Part shown: in pieces, positions 1 to 13,900 of the stretch
Layout of the letters: every line of letters starts with the position of its first letter
Position numbering within the stretch: the stretch's first letter is position 1
Origin: Phlebotomus papatasi
Lineage: Eukaryota; Arthropoda; Insecta; Diptera; Psychodidae
Assembly (NCBI RefSeq): GCF_024763615.1
Contig: NC_077222.1
Coordinates: 7,316,001-7,380,000 of the forward strand
Length of the DNA: 64,000 bases
Direction: 5' to 3'
Made by a program: the position numbers and the translations under genes
Notes under the pieces: generated by a model
Told to the model about the DNA's origin: nothing
Seen by the model: only the letters and a program-made list of their open reading frames with translations
The model's database searches: none

Positions 1-220
1 CATAATATTTTTCATTAGAGTGAAAATTATCAGTCATTAGTAAGTATGTCAGAAAAATTACTTAAATTTTTTGGCTATTTTTGTCCCTATCGTTCGTAGA
101 GACAAGAAATACACTGAATCAGACTCTGCTGGCTTTTCGAAGGTTAGATGTAAGACGTTTCACAAGTTTTGTTTATCGGTTTAATTTTTATTGCTGATTT
201 TCCGTCTCGTCGTTAAAGGG
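1..220. repeat. Partial TTAA-flanked MITE (family C), right end only
   Basis: The first 220 bases match the right half of the element at 49445-49952. Position 220 is followed by TTAA (221-224), and the terminal sequence just before it is the same inverted end (GTTAAAGGG). The left half lies outside the window. The TTAA target site and CCC/GGG termini are typical of piggyBac-type elements. Confidence 0.7.
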
Positions 221-1504
221 TTAAAATGAATATTGAGCAAACTACTATTTAATGAAAGTAATTCACTACCTCCACTTCCTCTCTTTATTGAATTATTTTT
301 CAGTCTAATGGCCTTACACTAGGGAAATTTATGTCCATATTAAAGCAAATACCCTACGCTTGTATAAGAAAAACTCTTAATTATGGACATAAATTTCTCT
401 AGTGTGTAGAGGCTATAATTCAAACATGTTTTATCTGCCCTGGATGGTAAATCTGTAATGACAATGTCATATGACAAATTTTCATGGTAAATTCGAGAGG
501 AGGACAACATTAAATCCCAGAGATCATCTCGAATAGCCATTGCAAGCAGCTCTATAGACCTAATTGTAACTGATATGAATCTGAGTTTCGAATAATTCTT
601 CCGAATTTATCCTAAAGACATATTTTATCTGTCATATGACATTGTCATACTGTTACAGAATTCCCCTTCTGATCTTTCCTAATAGAATCGGTAAATGTGT
701 AAAATTATTAAAGATTCGTCATAAATTATAAAAAGTGGTTATAAAGTAATAACCAGGAAGTTGTATTCCCATCTCACATTAACATCTAAGCTTCAAACTT
801 TAAGAAACATATTGTTTATTCGAATTTATAGAACTACGGTTCGCACAGATCGTTTTCCGATTTTGAGCTTTTGGTATTACGAACATAAGCTTTATTGAGA
901 ATATTTATAAAGAAACACAATAAATAAAAGTTATTTAAAGTGAGGGATAGGTTTTCGGTATAACGAAAGAGGTTAAATAATCCTTTGCAAAATAATTACG
1001 CAATTATTTTAGACTTGTAGTGAGAAAAAAATTTAATTTTCTACCTACAGCATGACAAGGTATGGTTTATGTAGAAAAGCTTTTTAAATTAAAATTTGTT
1101 TCGTAAATACAATAAGCCTATTTAATTAAAAAGATTATGTGTATGTGTAACCGGTGTAACTATTATTAAAAAAAAGTTATACTAAAAAGAGATCCCGGTT
1201 AAGAAAGTCTCGTAATTTTTTTGATGTTTCGATTAATAGAATAAAAGGAGAAACTGGTACAAAATCTGTCAAAATGATTTTTTTTCACGAACTCTCAAAA
1301 TACTTAATAGATTAATAATCAGCATATTTTTATAAGAATAAGAAAAACCCCTTTTACTACTTCACTGAAAACTACCTCCCTCTATCTCGAAAGAAAATAT
1401 ATTTTACGATCCGCCTTCTAAACGTCGATTTTTCATAGATTCACAAAAGTAGTAGGCCGGTAGGATACTCAATAAATTTTTCTTCAAAAAAAGCAAATAA
1501 TTAA

Positions 1505-2567
1505 CCCATTCCATACCATGGTATTATACATCATACGCAAATTGAGTGATTTTAGATGATTTATTCATATGCAACTGATATTCGAATTGCTGTCGGAAAT
1601 TGATTTTTAGATACTTCAATTACTTGGAAAAAATAGCCCGACAAAGATGGGAATACATTTTGTTGTTCTTTTCTCGCTTCGCGAACAGTTATGCAAAATT
1701 TTTGCTCAAAATGGCGGACGAAAAATATTTACGACATCCCGTTGAATTTGTTAAAGTTGGCCCTCATCCTCTTTCCGTATTTGAACTGTGATTGCCAAAT
1801 TGTGTTCTTGGATAGTTACTCTATCTAGATCAATAGAGTTTGTATTAATTAATGGAAAGAATTTAAATTCAGTGACCGTTACAGCGGCTCTCCACGCATC
1901 CATAATAGATTTTTTTTGTTTTCAAAAAAAAATCATCTATAGTCGAGTGTGCTAATTCGGGCGCTTCCCTATGTGGATCATTTATGACTAATCCACTTTA
2001 AATAATATTTTTATTTTTATTTCCGTAATATAGTCACTACAGTAACATAATATAACTATTCAAGTTTGAGAAAAAGCAAAAATAATATTTTTATCCATTA
2101 AATAAGTGAGTGTAATCGACTCATTTCAATCTTGTGCCCGCTGGGTTCTTCACTAAAAATTTTCTAGCAGTGATATTTTCGCTAATGATAGCTGGTTGAT
2201 TGAAAACATATTTATTGTTTTTTCCTTGTGAAAAAAGTATTTTAAATCCAAAGGTTTAATTAAAAGTGAATTAGCGAAAGGGCGATCCACTTAGTGCATG
2301 CTGACTTATTTCAGTATTATCATTATTTTATTAATTTTCTTTAATATTTTTGATAATTTTTTTTATATTATGTTTCTGAATGAAACAGCGAATAATTCTA
2401 TGGATTTAGAAGAAGTAAAAAAGAATTTCATCAGTCGAAAAACAAGCGTTTAAGTAGCATTCTTTGGAAAACGATCCAGTTACCCCACTTTACTATATGT
2501 GAAACATAATTCCGAAATATTTACATTCTATCCCAAGTATTTCAAGTACCTACATTGATTGAATGGG
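1505..2567. repeat. TTAA-flanked MITE (family A) interrupted by another element
   Basis: It begins after TTAA (1501-1504) with CCCATTCC and ends with GAATGGG followed by CTAA, a one-base change from TTAA. Both flanks are clearly similar to the uninterrupted 523-bp copy at 58095-58617. The extra length comes from a second repeat inserted at about 1940-2300. A 63-codon open frame inside (1600-1791) is part of the repeat, not a gene. Confidence 0.75.
1940..2300. repeat. Element nested in the family A MITE
   Basis: It starts with a 'gtgctaattcgggcgcttc' segment and ends near 'gaattagcgaaagggcgatc', which is roughly its inverse. The left 120 bases recur at 28572-28710, including the stretch around 'taatatagtcactacagtaa'. 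It interrupts the older MITE, so it is the younger insertion. Confidence 0.55.
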
Positions 2568-2574
2568 CTAAAAT

Positions 2575-2716
2575 TCAGACATTGAAAAATATATTACATG
2601 CATATTTCAATAAATTCATAGTTTTATAGTGACATTGCACCGTTTAAATATGAGTTAATTTTAAAAAGTTTTTAAATCGGTCAATTTGACCGGTCTTGCT
2701 AGTATTAGTGTTAAAT
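2575..2716. repeat. Diverged half copy of TTAA MITE family B
   Basis: The reverse complement matches the left half of the element at 41856-42079, including the 'ccggtcaaattgacc' segment and the terminal 'taacactaa'. It ends at TTAA. Only one end is preserved. Confidence 0.55.
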
Positions 2717-3261
2717 ATGAATGCTGATCTTCTTCAAGTTATATTTTTAATTTTAAAGGTTATTCTAAGCTAACATATTTCTGATCAAAAAATCCTGAAA
2801 TTGGACCTCTAGATACGGTCCAATTTCAGTCCAACGCTCCGGAAAGAGTTAAATTGTCGAAACTATAGATCTAATTGGAAGAAGTCGACCACGTAGAACA
2901 ATTCTTTCAAATGCGCTATTTTGAAAATTATTTCTTTCAGTTTGACGTGTCGATAGATACCGAAAACTACTTGATGTATAAAACTTATTAAAGAAGATTG
3001 AATACTTTTCTTTTAAAAACGATTGTATCCTTAAAAATTAAAACATAATTTTAAATTTTAGTTGTTTTTTTTTAGTTTCTGTAACAAAGAATTTAATATT
3101 TTTCCGTATTTTTTTCGGAAAGATCGATCAGTAATGTTTTTTTTTTTTTTAAATTGCAATCTATTCTCTAATCTTTTATGACATATTAATAAATAAAATA
3201 TAATACGTTTTTATTTTTCAAAATTTATTTAAATCCAATGGAGAATTTATGAATAGATTTA

Positions 3262-3632
3262 GGGCAGAATCACATTGACAGTAAAATGCTCACCGTATTT
3301 CGTTAATTTACGCATTTTCATTGCAATTCTTACGCAAATTCTCAATTACCGTATTGCCTTATCGCATACTCGGTGGCACTACGTAAAAATAATATAAGAA
3401 AATCGAAGAAATAAAACGAAAATTCGATAAACAGTTTTTCTTGCTCACCGTTTATCTCATTTTCGTTATATTTCTTAAATTTTCTTATATTATTTTCACC
3501 TAGTGCCACCGAGTATGAGATAAGGTAATACGGTAATAAAAAAATTTGCGTAAGAATTGCAATGAAAATTCATAAATTAACGAAATACGGTGAGACTATG
3601 GCTAGCATTTTACTGTCAGTGTGATTCTGCCC
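3262..3632. repeat. Palindromic MITE with TTA target duplication (Harbinger-like)
   Basis: A 371-bp near-palindrome. The left end starts GGGCAGAATCACA and the right end finishes TGTGATTCTGCCC, with inverted similarity over about 110 bases on each arm. It is flanked by TTA on both sides (3259-3261, 3633-3635), the target-site size used by PIF/Harbinger transposons. A single related left end occurs near 33070. There is no coding capacity. Confidence 0.8.
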
Positions 3633-4349
3633 TTAAACTTTCAAGTAAAAAAACGATCTCTTTAACAGTTTTCGTTGTTTTTGGCCTTCAAAATAAACCT
3701 GGATACCCCTTAAGGACTTTTGCTTCTTTTATTTATTTATTTTTCTTAATACCGCTTTTTTATTGACAAAGATTCTCACGAAGTGCCCTAATTAATAAAA
3801 ACAGCAAATGATTACCTTAAAAAAATTTAAAAAATTGATATTTCTTATTTTAAAAATTAAGTAATTTCCTAATATCTTCATCGAAATTTTGATTTTTTTT
3901 TTATTTTAAATGCGATACATTAAATTATACCTCTTCACTTTCAATTTATTATTTTTTTAATTGAATTATATTGTTAATCGTATCGAAATTCATTTATTTA
4001 TCACGATTTTTTCATATTGGAAGAACTAATAATGCTAATAATGTTGTGAATTTCGAAAAGGGCTCCTTGAATTATTTTTATTCACGATTAAAAAGTGTCT
4101 AGGCGAACATTTCGTTATTTGGGAGAAAGCGTTCCCTTAGAGATGCGTCTCCCATAACCCGAAAAGAAAATTGAGAAATTCCCAGTAAATTATTTACGAA
4201 AATTTTCACTTTTGGAATGTGAATATTTCCCAAATTTCGAGAATAATCTTTATAAGGAAATTTTCTGTGAAACTTTCCACTGCAGTGATTCATAGAAGTT
4301 TCCAAACAGTAGTAACCTTGACCTCTCTGACCTTCCCACGCGTTTTCAG

Positions 4350-4996
4350 GGAAGGAGGATCGTCTGAGAGAGAAGCAAAAGGCTGAGCTGGCCAAGATGG
4401 GCAGTCAGATGCGTGCCGAAATGGTGCGAAAGGGCAAAGCTCTCAAGGAAGAGCACAAAGCTCGTCTGGCTGAGCTCGAGAGATCTCGAGCTGAGGCAGA
4501 GTCTCTCAAAGAAGAACGCGAAAAGATCAAGCAGGATGCTGAGGAGCTAGAAAACGCTGCCCTCCAAGTCTATCGAGATGTAGCTGAAGCGGAGAAACGA
4601 GAAAGAGAGGCAGAGGAAGCAGCTAAGAATAGACAGGAAGCTGAAGAGACTTTCAAGAAGTACGATTCCAATCAAGATGGAGTGATTGAAATCGCTGAGC
4701 TCCAGACACGGATTGTCTTTGATCGCAATCGCGATGGACAAGTCAGCGTGGAAGAGGCAAAGTTCTTCCTCGAAGAATACGATAAGATTGACCTGGAAAC
4801 TTTTGTGACACTCGCCTGGCCACGAATTAAGCCTTTCCTCATGCTGGATTCGGGGCTGTTCAAGCCACCAGCGACTGAGGAAGAGGATCACGGTGAGGAG
4901 GAACAATTCGGCCAGGAAGGAGAAGTGCCAGCTGGAGAAGAAGAAGAATTTACTGAGGAAGGTGAAGAGGATGAGGAGGAAACCGGCGAAGGAGAG
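4350..4996 (+). CDS. GCS2beta: Glucosidase II beta exon: coiled coil, EF-hands, acidic stretch
   Basis: The exon opens at acceptor ttttcag|gg with two bases completing a split codon, then reads KEDRLREKQKAELAKMG. A highly charged coiled coil runs to about codon 95, followed by the EF-hand pair and a Glu-rich tail. It closes at donor gag|gtgagt in phase 0. Reading past the donor leads into an AT-rich intron that stays open by chance to 5173. The ATG at 4397 is internal, not the start codon. Confidence 0.95.
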
Positions 4997-7900
4997 GTGA
5001 GTGGAAAAACATTTCTTTCCATTTTTTTTATAGCAGAGAATATTTGCGAAGATAAGAAAGAGATAAAAATAAATCAAGAAGACAATTTCTTTTTGATATT
5101 TTACGAGCAGCTTTTAGCAAACAAAATACTTGAGAATAAAATTGAAAAATATTTCCTAAAAATAATAATTTGATAAATTTTAAATAAATATTTGAAAGAT
5201 TGAGATTAAGAATAAGTTACCTAATTAAAAGAATTACTAAGTTAAAAAAATAATTTTTACAATTTTTTTATTAACTATTTTATTTTCTTATAAGAAATCT
5301 TGATAATTTTTATGTGATTAGATTAAAATTTAGGGGGTTCCTTATTTCTCCAAGTCGATATCTCAAACGGTTTGGTGTCTATTGCGTTATGTAAATTTAT
5401 GGGGCTTAAATGGTAAGAGATATTAACTTACATTTTTCAGTAACTCCTAATGAAAACTATCTCCAGACGTTTCTTTCCTTTTCCCCTCACCACCCTCCAT
5501 CCCCTTCAAAAACATATTTCTTTTAGGTTATTTCGAAAACAACTCCTATAATTTCTTTCATTTTCGGATATTTTTGGAGACAGCCTAGCTTCGCCCATTT
5601 TCGTCCATGACCGAAAAATTTTCGACATCGAATTTTCGAAGGTCAAATTTTAACCACTTTTCAGAGCCTATTTCTCGACTGATTCCCTTAAATTTGGCTT
5701 TTTTGGAAAAGTCTTAAAATTTACAATCCGGGTGCATCGGTTTTAATTGGTAATGAATCGGTAAACCACTTCTAATTCTAATTGATTTAGGATGGCGGCA
5801 TTACTTATAACCTGCCTTTACATGGCCTTGTCGTAATTTTTGGCAGAAAATGGTTCCAAGAACCAAAAAAAATGTGATGTGCAAGAAAAACATCAAATAT
5901 TTTTAATTACGAAGTTTTTCGAAATTATTTTTTGACATTTTAAAGTTTTTGCGAACAGGCCATAAAAGTAAAGAGAGAATCTACAAGTAATGCCGCTAGC
6001 CTATTTTTTCATATTTTATTTTTAATTGTCCGTAAGTTTGTTTCCGGGCTAGATGTCAAATGTTAACAGATACGGACTTTCAGTTTTCGGTGACCCCCCC
6101 CCCCCCCCTCGCTCTACAAATTATTCCGTACAGAAGTAGAGTTTGGGAAAGATAAAAGCCATTCGAAAATGTATTTGGAAAGCCAAAAAAAGAGACTTTC
6201 TTATTTCTTGATACTTTCGTAACATGGCTGAAGTGAAGTACATCCTGTTCGAATTTCGAAATGCTCAAGTGTCAAAATGTGACGGTCTTCACATTGTTGT
6301 GAGGAAAAAAGCAGAACAGCGATGCTTACTGTTCTTATCCCATTATTTGATCACTCCATAATCACTGAGTAACTTTTTTGCCAGTTTTTTAGTGTGATAT
6401 TTAACAAATTTTCCCCACCTTGTTCGAAAATTTAGTATGAAAATTCGAAATTGAATTTGAAATCTTCGAACTTCAATGACTTTTTGTGGAAATACAGTTC
6501 CATTTAAATTTCATCCAAGACACTATTGGAGAATCAAAATCTACTTCTGTTTGAGCCCAGTAATTTTCGACTACTTAAACATTTAATTTTCGAAAATTCG
6601 ATGTCGAAAATGGATTATTAAAGTTACTTAAATTTTAAAATCAAATACTCAAACATTGCAATTTATTGGCAATTGTAAATTTTGAGATGATTTTCTGGCA
6701 ATTTACGAATCACTATAAATCGATTGGCAATCGCCATGGACACAAAGATTTTTTGAAAAATATAATTCACGAAGAGCTCTACCTCATGTATCCATACACC
6801 CCGTAAAGCTGAGACGCTTTGCCATCTTTTTTTCTAAAAAAAAGTCTACTTGGCTTTTCGCCTTAGCCGAGACACACTGGGATTATTATGACAGGTTGTA
6901 GGGAAATTTTATTTCAGAAAGAAACCACTAGAGAAAAAATTCCAGGAGGGGAATTCTGTAACGCTCTGGCAATGCCATATGACAAATTGGGTTCGAATCT
7001 CAGGAGAACTTTTTCGAAAATGCGATTCTGTAGCCGTGACATTGCCATTTCAGCTCATGTGGCATTGTCAGAAGTCACATATTTGAGATTTCTGGCAATT
7101 CAAATGACAATAAATTTTGTTAAACAAATCAACAAATACATACTCTATTTTCATTAAATCATCAAATAAACGGATTTCATTAAAAATTCAATGAATTGCA
7201 TTTTCGAACTCATATGATATGACAAAAAAAGCTCGAATGGCATTGTCAGTTTTCGAACTCACGCGTGACAATGCCACGAAAAATACAGAATTCCCCTACA
7301 GGACTCAAAAGTGCATTTCGAACTACTCTCATTTAAACGGTCCCATAATGCTCCTAATTACCAAATTACCAAAAGTCTATTTGGCCTTCCATTTTAGCCG
7401 AGACACACTTTGGGGTTATTATGACAGGTCTTAGGGAAATTTTATCTCAGAAACAAATCATTGTGCCACATTTTCCAGGACTCAGAAGAGCATTTCGAAA
7501 GACCCTCATTTAAGTGGACCCTTAACGCCCCTAACTACCAAATTAAGTAGATATTTTACTGTCCAATACGTCCAATATAAATGTTTTTTCTTAAAGTTTT
7601 TTTTTTCCGTGTTTTATTATGTTACAAATGAATAAATGAGCAATTTACCTTTATTTGAATAATGTGAAGGGTCAAATATTTTTATCACAACTCCTAAAAC
7701 TTAATGTCCTTAATGTATAGTATATGATTCACTTGAAATTAGAATTTTAAATGATTGTTTAACTCTCGGATTCTACGATTTCTTGCTTTGAAATTCGTGA
7801 GAAAAAAAATCGAAAGAAAAATTCACTTTGCTTCAACTTCTCAGCTCCTTGTGAAGGTTGGAAAAATTTTACAAATTACAAGTCAAATTGATAGCAATAG

Positions 7901-10900
7901 CCTATCAACCTCTGTGGCCTTATCATAGAGAATCCATTCTCTTGGCCACGTCAAAAAGTCCTCTTCTTTGGATCTTCTCCGTGTGGTTTGACGTGCGTCC
8001 AAATCCCCTCCCACTCTTGGGCGCTTTAAATAGCTTTATTAATAATATTAAGTTTTTTCTGACTCCCTCTGTGCAAGAATTCGCTGAGACATAATTTTTT
8101 TTTTACCCACTTGTGAGACACAAACTGAAGGCCCAGAAATAAAAGAAGATATCTTCTTGTGTGAATTTATGAAAAACGATTCTTCTGACACGTCGTCAGA
8201 GAATTTTTCTCTAGATTCCTTAGCGATTTTCATGGACGCGGAAGAGGCAAGAAATAAAATTGATGATTTTAATCATTTGAACAGGTTCAGGCAATTTACG
8301 TCAATTTTTTTTTGTGGATGAGAGGAAGAGCCTGGAGAGATGAATCGTCTCCAAAAAAGCTCGTGCATCTGGTGAATATTTTTAAAAAATTTTATAGATT
8401 TTATGGGGCAGCAGGTGGATTTTTTTATCCTACACCGCAATCTCCACAATATTTTAATCTGTCCAAATTAAATCATTAATAATTCCTTCGAGATATCCTC
8501 TCTCTGCCTCACTCAATTTCCGAAAATGTGACAAGATATTGCTGCTGCTGCGATTTTTTTTTCTACTCGGATTAATAACTCAGTCAGATTATTTCGATAC
8601 CTCAAGGTAGCCACTCAATATAAACGCAATAAATTTCAATAAATTTTATTGAAGATGAGCTGAAGAAAAATTGTGTGAATTTTTCGTGAGGAATTTCCTG
8701 TGTTTGCCCTGTTTATTTGCTTTGGGTGCTAAGAAGAGAGGCAGAAAAAATATCCATTAAGCACGGAAATGGCACAAGAGGCGACAGATTTACGTCTTCG
8801 CACTTGCACCATAGGAGACGTCCTCCAGTGTTTGACCTATTCCTGAACTTGCCATTCAAACAGCGAAGAACGACGACTTCCTCAATGGGCCTCTCTTCCT
8901 ACTTTGCAAATTGAGAACAGATTCTAAATTTCGGTGAGAAATGTTACGGAACGAAAACGATTAATCACATTAGAGATTGTACAGAAACGTGTTATGAATT
9001 TGAAATCAATTTTTAGAGCAATTATTTGGTAAAAATCATTACACGGTATTCTTTCTACACTTTGATAAAAATGAAGATTATCCAATAGGAAAAACAATAA
9101 TCAAATCATCTTGTTTAAATGAATTAAACCTTAAAAAACTAAAAATATTGTGAAGAAACTAAAAAAAGAATAAAATATTGTTGAGAATGGGACTTTACTA
9201 CATTCAGAGGGGATCTCAGTGGCGCAGTAGGCAAGATTGTTGGGTCTTAGGCGGTGAGATCTCTAGGTCGACTTTCAAAGTTGTGAGTTCGAATCCCGCC
9301 CGGTACAATTCCCATCAGTTTCTTACTAAGCCGTCTTTCGGGTTAAGCCGAGAGACGGATTAGTCAGAAACTGATGGAAATGTAATCTGATCATTATTTT
9401 GATTATAATTAAGTTATACCCTCTCTCGACTTAAGTCGTAAGTGTGTCTATGGCATTAGATTCCATTGCAAAATCAAGCACTTCTTGCTTAAATCCTGAA
9501 TGAGCCCAAACAGAAGTAGATTTTGATTCTCCAATAGTGTCTTGGATAAAAGGTAAATGGAACTTTGCACAAAAAGTCGTTGAAGTTCGAAGAATTCAAA
9601 TTCAATTTCGAATTTTCATACTAAATTTTCGAACAGGGTGGGGAAAATTTATCAAATATCACACTAAAAAGCTGGCAAAAGAGATACTCAAAGATTATGA
9701 AGTGATTAAATACTGGGGCAAAAACAATATAAACGTCGTTGTTCTGTTTTTTTTCCTCACACTTGAGCACTTTGAAATTCGAACAGGATGTAACTCCGTC
9801 ACCTTGCGAAAGTATAAAGAAGTAAGAAAGTCTCTTTTTTGGATCTTCAAATAGATTTTCGAATTTTTCAAGATCTACTTCTGTACGGAAAGAATGGGGG
9901 ACTTGTCCAAGGGCGATAATGCGAGTATCCTGTAGAGAGTAAAGGGTGGTATCCATTTCGTATAGATCGCGAAGGTCTTTTGTTGGACTAGGACGGCAGA
10001 ACTTTCCGTTCGTTAGAGGTGAGCAATATTTCTGCAGGAAAACAGACGACCTGTGACCTTAGAAATCATAACGATCCGTACGCCTCCAACGCAATAGGAG
10101 CTTGTCCATTTACCTCCAATTCGCCTCATAGTCACTTGCCGGTATATTAGTTGCTCGCATGAATTTTATCTTTAAGTGTAAATGACTTATTTAGTCGCCT
10201 TTTATATGCATTTCCGCCAGACACTTTTAGATGGCGTCTTTGGGTATCTTTTGCAATATTTCGAGTGACAATATTTAAAAAATTGGGTTTTTACATCAAG
10301 GATAAACCGATTGAAAACACAAATGGGTGTGTCTTAAAAAAATCCAAAGTTATCTGTAACGAAATTATTAGAAATTAAGTTTAATAATCACTTTGGATGG
10401 CCTATTTCTCAACAGATTTGCTTAAATTGAAAGTTCCCATAAATTATAAATTTTGTTCGAAAATATTTATTTATTAGTTGTACAGATTTTTTAAATTTAG
10501 ACGCTAAATGGTAAAAAACAGCGGCTTCCAGCTTTCGATGACCCCCCTCATAAGTCTTATATTGTCTAGGGGAACCTTTTCTTTTTTTTTCCACTCACCC
10601 CTCCCCATCTTCGCCAAAACCATGATTTTTTAAAAATCGAATCCAAGGATTTGTTTCATTTTCGGACATATTTCGAAAACTAAAGTTAAACCACTTTGGA
10701 TATCCTATTTCTCAAACCGATTTGCTTACTTCGTGAGTTCTGAAATGGCAAAGCTGAGAACGCTTTGTCATTTCTTTTTGATATGTGACACAAAAAATAA
10801 ATTCGCTGATGTTTTTGAAATTATTATTAATCGTATCGGGATATATTCTTACAATGTAATCATGAGTATGCTAAATGTTCTAATGACATTCCATAAAAAC

Positions 10901-13900
10901 GATTACGATTCAGCCGAAACGAGAAGTATTTCCCAATTAGAGTAATAATAATCGATAAATATTATAAAGTATTATTAGAATTTCTAAATTACCTTTTAAC
11001 ATTTTTCGATGTAGCGGATATGATAAAAATTGCGTTGAGGCGTTAATACATTAAACATCTTAACATTTCCCAGTAAGTCGGAAATTCTTAATTAAATGTG
11101 ATCTATATTTTACATAATTGCATTTTGATATTTTAATTGAGGTGCATCTGCATTAATAACTCAATATTAATATTCGAAGAAAGATAAATTTCCAATTTAA
11201 TATCAAAAGATCTTAATTGACAAATCAGTGAATCATATGATTTGAATTTATGTCTTTGGGACATAATTTGCATTCTAAAAATAGTTTTACGTTAAAAATA
11301 TCCCAAAATATATCTGTTAGCTATAATAATGGAGAAATTATTGCAATATTTCAGAACAAAAATAGATTAGACATTTATTTAAATACCCCAGCTATTAAAC
11401 GTTTTTGCGGAAAACCATAGTAATTACATAAGAAATTAAATAGTGTTTAGTATCGGTAAATCTGCTACAATATTGCCTCAGGAATTTTTAATATTTCCTG
11501 TATTTTTTTTTCAATTGATCCAAATGACGATTTTCCGATAAAAAAATATTTGATGAAAGTCTTCGGAAATATTTTGGTTTGAATTCCTCTATAGAATTTC
11601 TAATTCGCGCTTAAATACCAAAAAGAATTCCATTGAGTGATTGTAATGGTGGTTCTGTAAATATTTACACAAGGCTCATGAGAGATAACGACGTGAGAGA
11701 CTGATATACTATAAGAAAATTGCATTTAAAGTGGGTAAAGTTGAGGAAATCGTCTCACGTTGAACTTCAACAGAAGTTTTCAATTTCAGTATTTGCAAAT
11801 CAATAAATAAAATGTCTACAGATTTGCGTACAAAATGTTATTTCAGTCAAAATGTCTTTTCTTTTAACCCTTTTAACAGCCTGATAACATCAAGAATAGC
11901 TCGATTTACTTATTTGAAAATGCGTTTGTTCACTGAGAAAAAAAGAGGGTACGATTAACTTTTTTTCCTCATAACTTTAACACTTTTTATGTGTAAAAAT
12001 ATATCAACATTTTTAATGTTAATTTTACACCTTTTTAAGGGTAAAATCAACATGAAAAAAGGGTAACTTTAACCCCCAATACACCTAAAAAGGGTAATAT
12101 TTACACCGATTTCGGATCAATACTGCAGGGTAAAATTAACATTTCCGGAATGTTATTTTAACTTTTTCGGATTTCTCTCAGTGTTCATAAAAAGAGATAA
12201 AATGCAAAAATTCAAATCAACGGTTCATAAAGTACAGTTTTTCCCGGTTTTTCCTATGGCTGATACTTTTTCATCTTAATTATGGAAATAAATCAGTGTA
12301 TAATCCACCCTAACAGAATTTTAAGCCACGCCTCCTTCAGGAGTTATGGCTAACTGAACTTAATATTTCAATGTCTAAATCTAAATTAAGGAACATAGTG
12401 CGACCTGAATAACTCCAACGTGTTTGATTCTTATATTCTGGCGATTTTCTAAAAGGTATTATTCGCATGCAGTCACTATTAAGTCGTTAAACGTTGTTTC
12501 ACATTCTCAGTTAACAAAATTCCTTTGGAAATTTGACATTCACTCTGGAATTTGACACATTTTTTCAATAGTTTCTAAAATTTTAAAGGTTATTGTCCGC
12601 GAAGAAATTCGACAATTCCTTCTAAAAGATTTATTGTAAAATAAAAACAGAATAATCGAATAATTATTTAGCGTAACTTCCAATAAGTTTTCTTTGTTTT
12701 TTAAGTATAAGCGTTACAATAGATGTGGCCTAATATTTAAAAATCACAGTACTATAATGTCACACTACCCATTTATTTTGCGTTGACAAATAAAAAGTGC
12801 CCCTTTTAGTACTTTTTAAGGGGCGTGGTTTAAAATTAAATACTTACGAAAGAAGAAAATTGAAATCAATTTCAAAAACATCTGCAAACAGAAAACGTAT
12901 CTCTTTTCTAGGTTTTTAGAGAATTATACATGATCTTGCTCATCTTGCTTAAAATTCGCTTTATTTGTTTTTTTTTCAATTTTATATGAAAAAGATACGG
13001 CAAAGAGTCCCAGCTTTGCGGAATGTTGGAAGTTACAATTTAAAGCTCTCTATAAACTATCTTTCCTCGCAGTTTGTTTTTGTCCATGTAGATTCATTTC
13101 CGTTTACTTTCAAAATTTAGGCAAGTCGGTAAAGATATAGAGGTCCTCGAAAAGACTGTGACTTAACTCTTTAATGACCATTAGAACACCGGTGTCCCAA
13201 AAACATTTTTACCTACAGAAAATTATTAAAATTATGTTCCGATTTACGATTTTCAGCATTTTTAGAGCAATATTTTAAGCAAGTGCATCGAATCCAATAT
13301 TTCTTACCCAATATGCTAAGTGTCATCAAATTTTCATCAAGCAAAATATACCTTTTTGGATAAATAATTTGTCTATTGAATATTTAATGACACTTGTGGA
13401 ATAGATAAAATTTGTATTTAGTTAATTAATAGTATTTCATTTTATATTATATTTATATAAAAATGAGGCATGGCGAAAAGTGGTAATATTTTGGAATGAT
13501 TTTACCACCTGTCGTCATCTCTTTTCAATAGGCGACGCTAACTTCACTTTATAGATTCTCAGTTGTCCAATCTGGATTGTTTACTTTATGCAATAGTCCA
13601 ATAGTTTGATTTCTTAAATAAAAGCGAAGAAAAATCCTTTGAATTGAGTAATAATAGAGTGATCGTGAGGAAAGAGAAATATTGAATGTATTCTTTGCAC
13701 AATATTGCCCAAAATAATTGAGTTTGAACCTTTCCAAGTGGGTGGCGAGAAGTGCTTACAGAACTGGCGAAAACTAGTAAAAAATGGTGGCGAAGTGGTT
13801 ATTTTTGCATTGGTTATCAGTTTTTTAAGTAGTCCATGGTTAAATTGGAGGACTATTGTTTTCACAAACCTGCAACCAATACATTTAAGTAACTTTGTGT

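Larger units (their letters stand above)
1..4349. other. Non-coding, repeat-filled stretch upstream of the first glucosidase exon seen
   Basis: No convincing coding exon is visible on either strand. Open frames here are short and lie in repeats. The stretch is probably an intron of the glucosidase II beta gene, because 4350 is a splice acceptor in the middle of the protein. The missing N-terminal exons (signal peptide, two LDL-receptor-A modules) should be further upstream. Short exons cannot be excluded. Confidence 0.6.

Noticed and set aside
1600..1791. 63-codon frame MIFRYFNYLEK
   Set aside because: Part of a TTAA-flanked MITE. The corresponding region of the intact copy at 58095-58617 carries indels that break the frame.
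4547..5077. 176-codon minus-strand hydrophobic frame
   Set aside because: Antisense of the Glu/Lys-rich coiled-coil exon, which always gives a Phe/Leu/Ser-rich shadow.
9220..9297. Possible tRNA gene with A and B boxes
   Set aside because: Acceptor and anticodon arms do not pair properly and the sequence continues into a repeat body, so a SINE is the better call.
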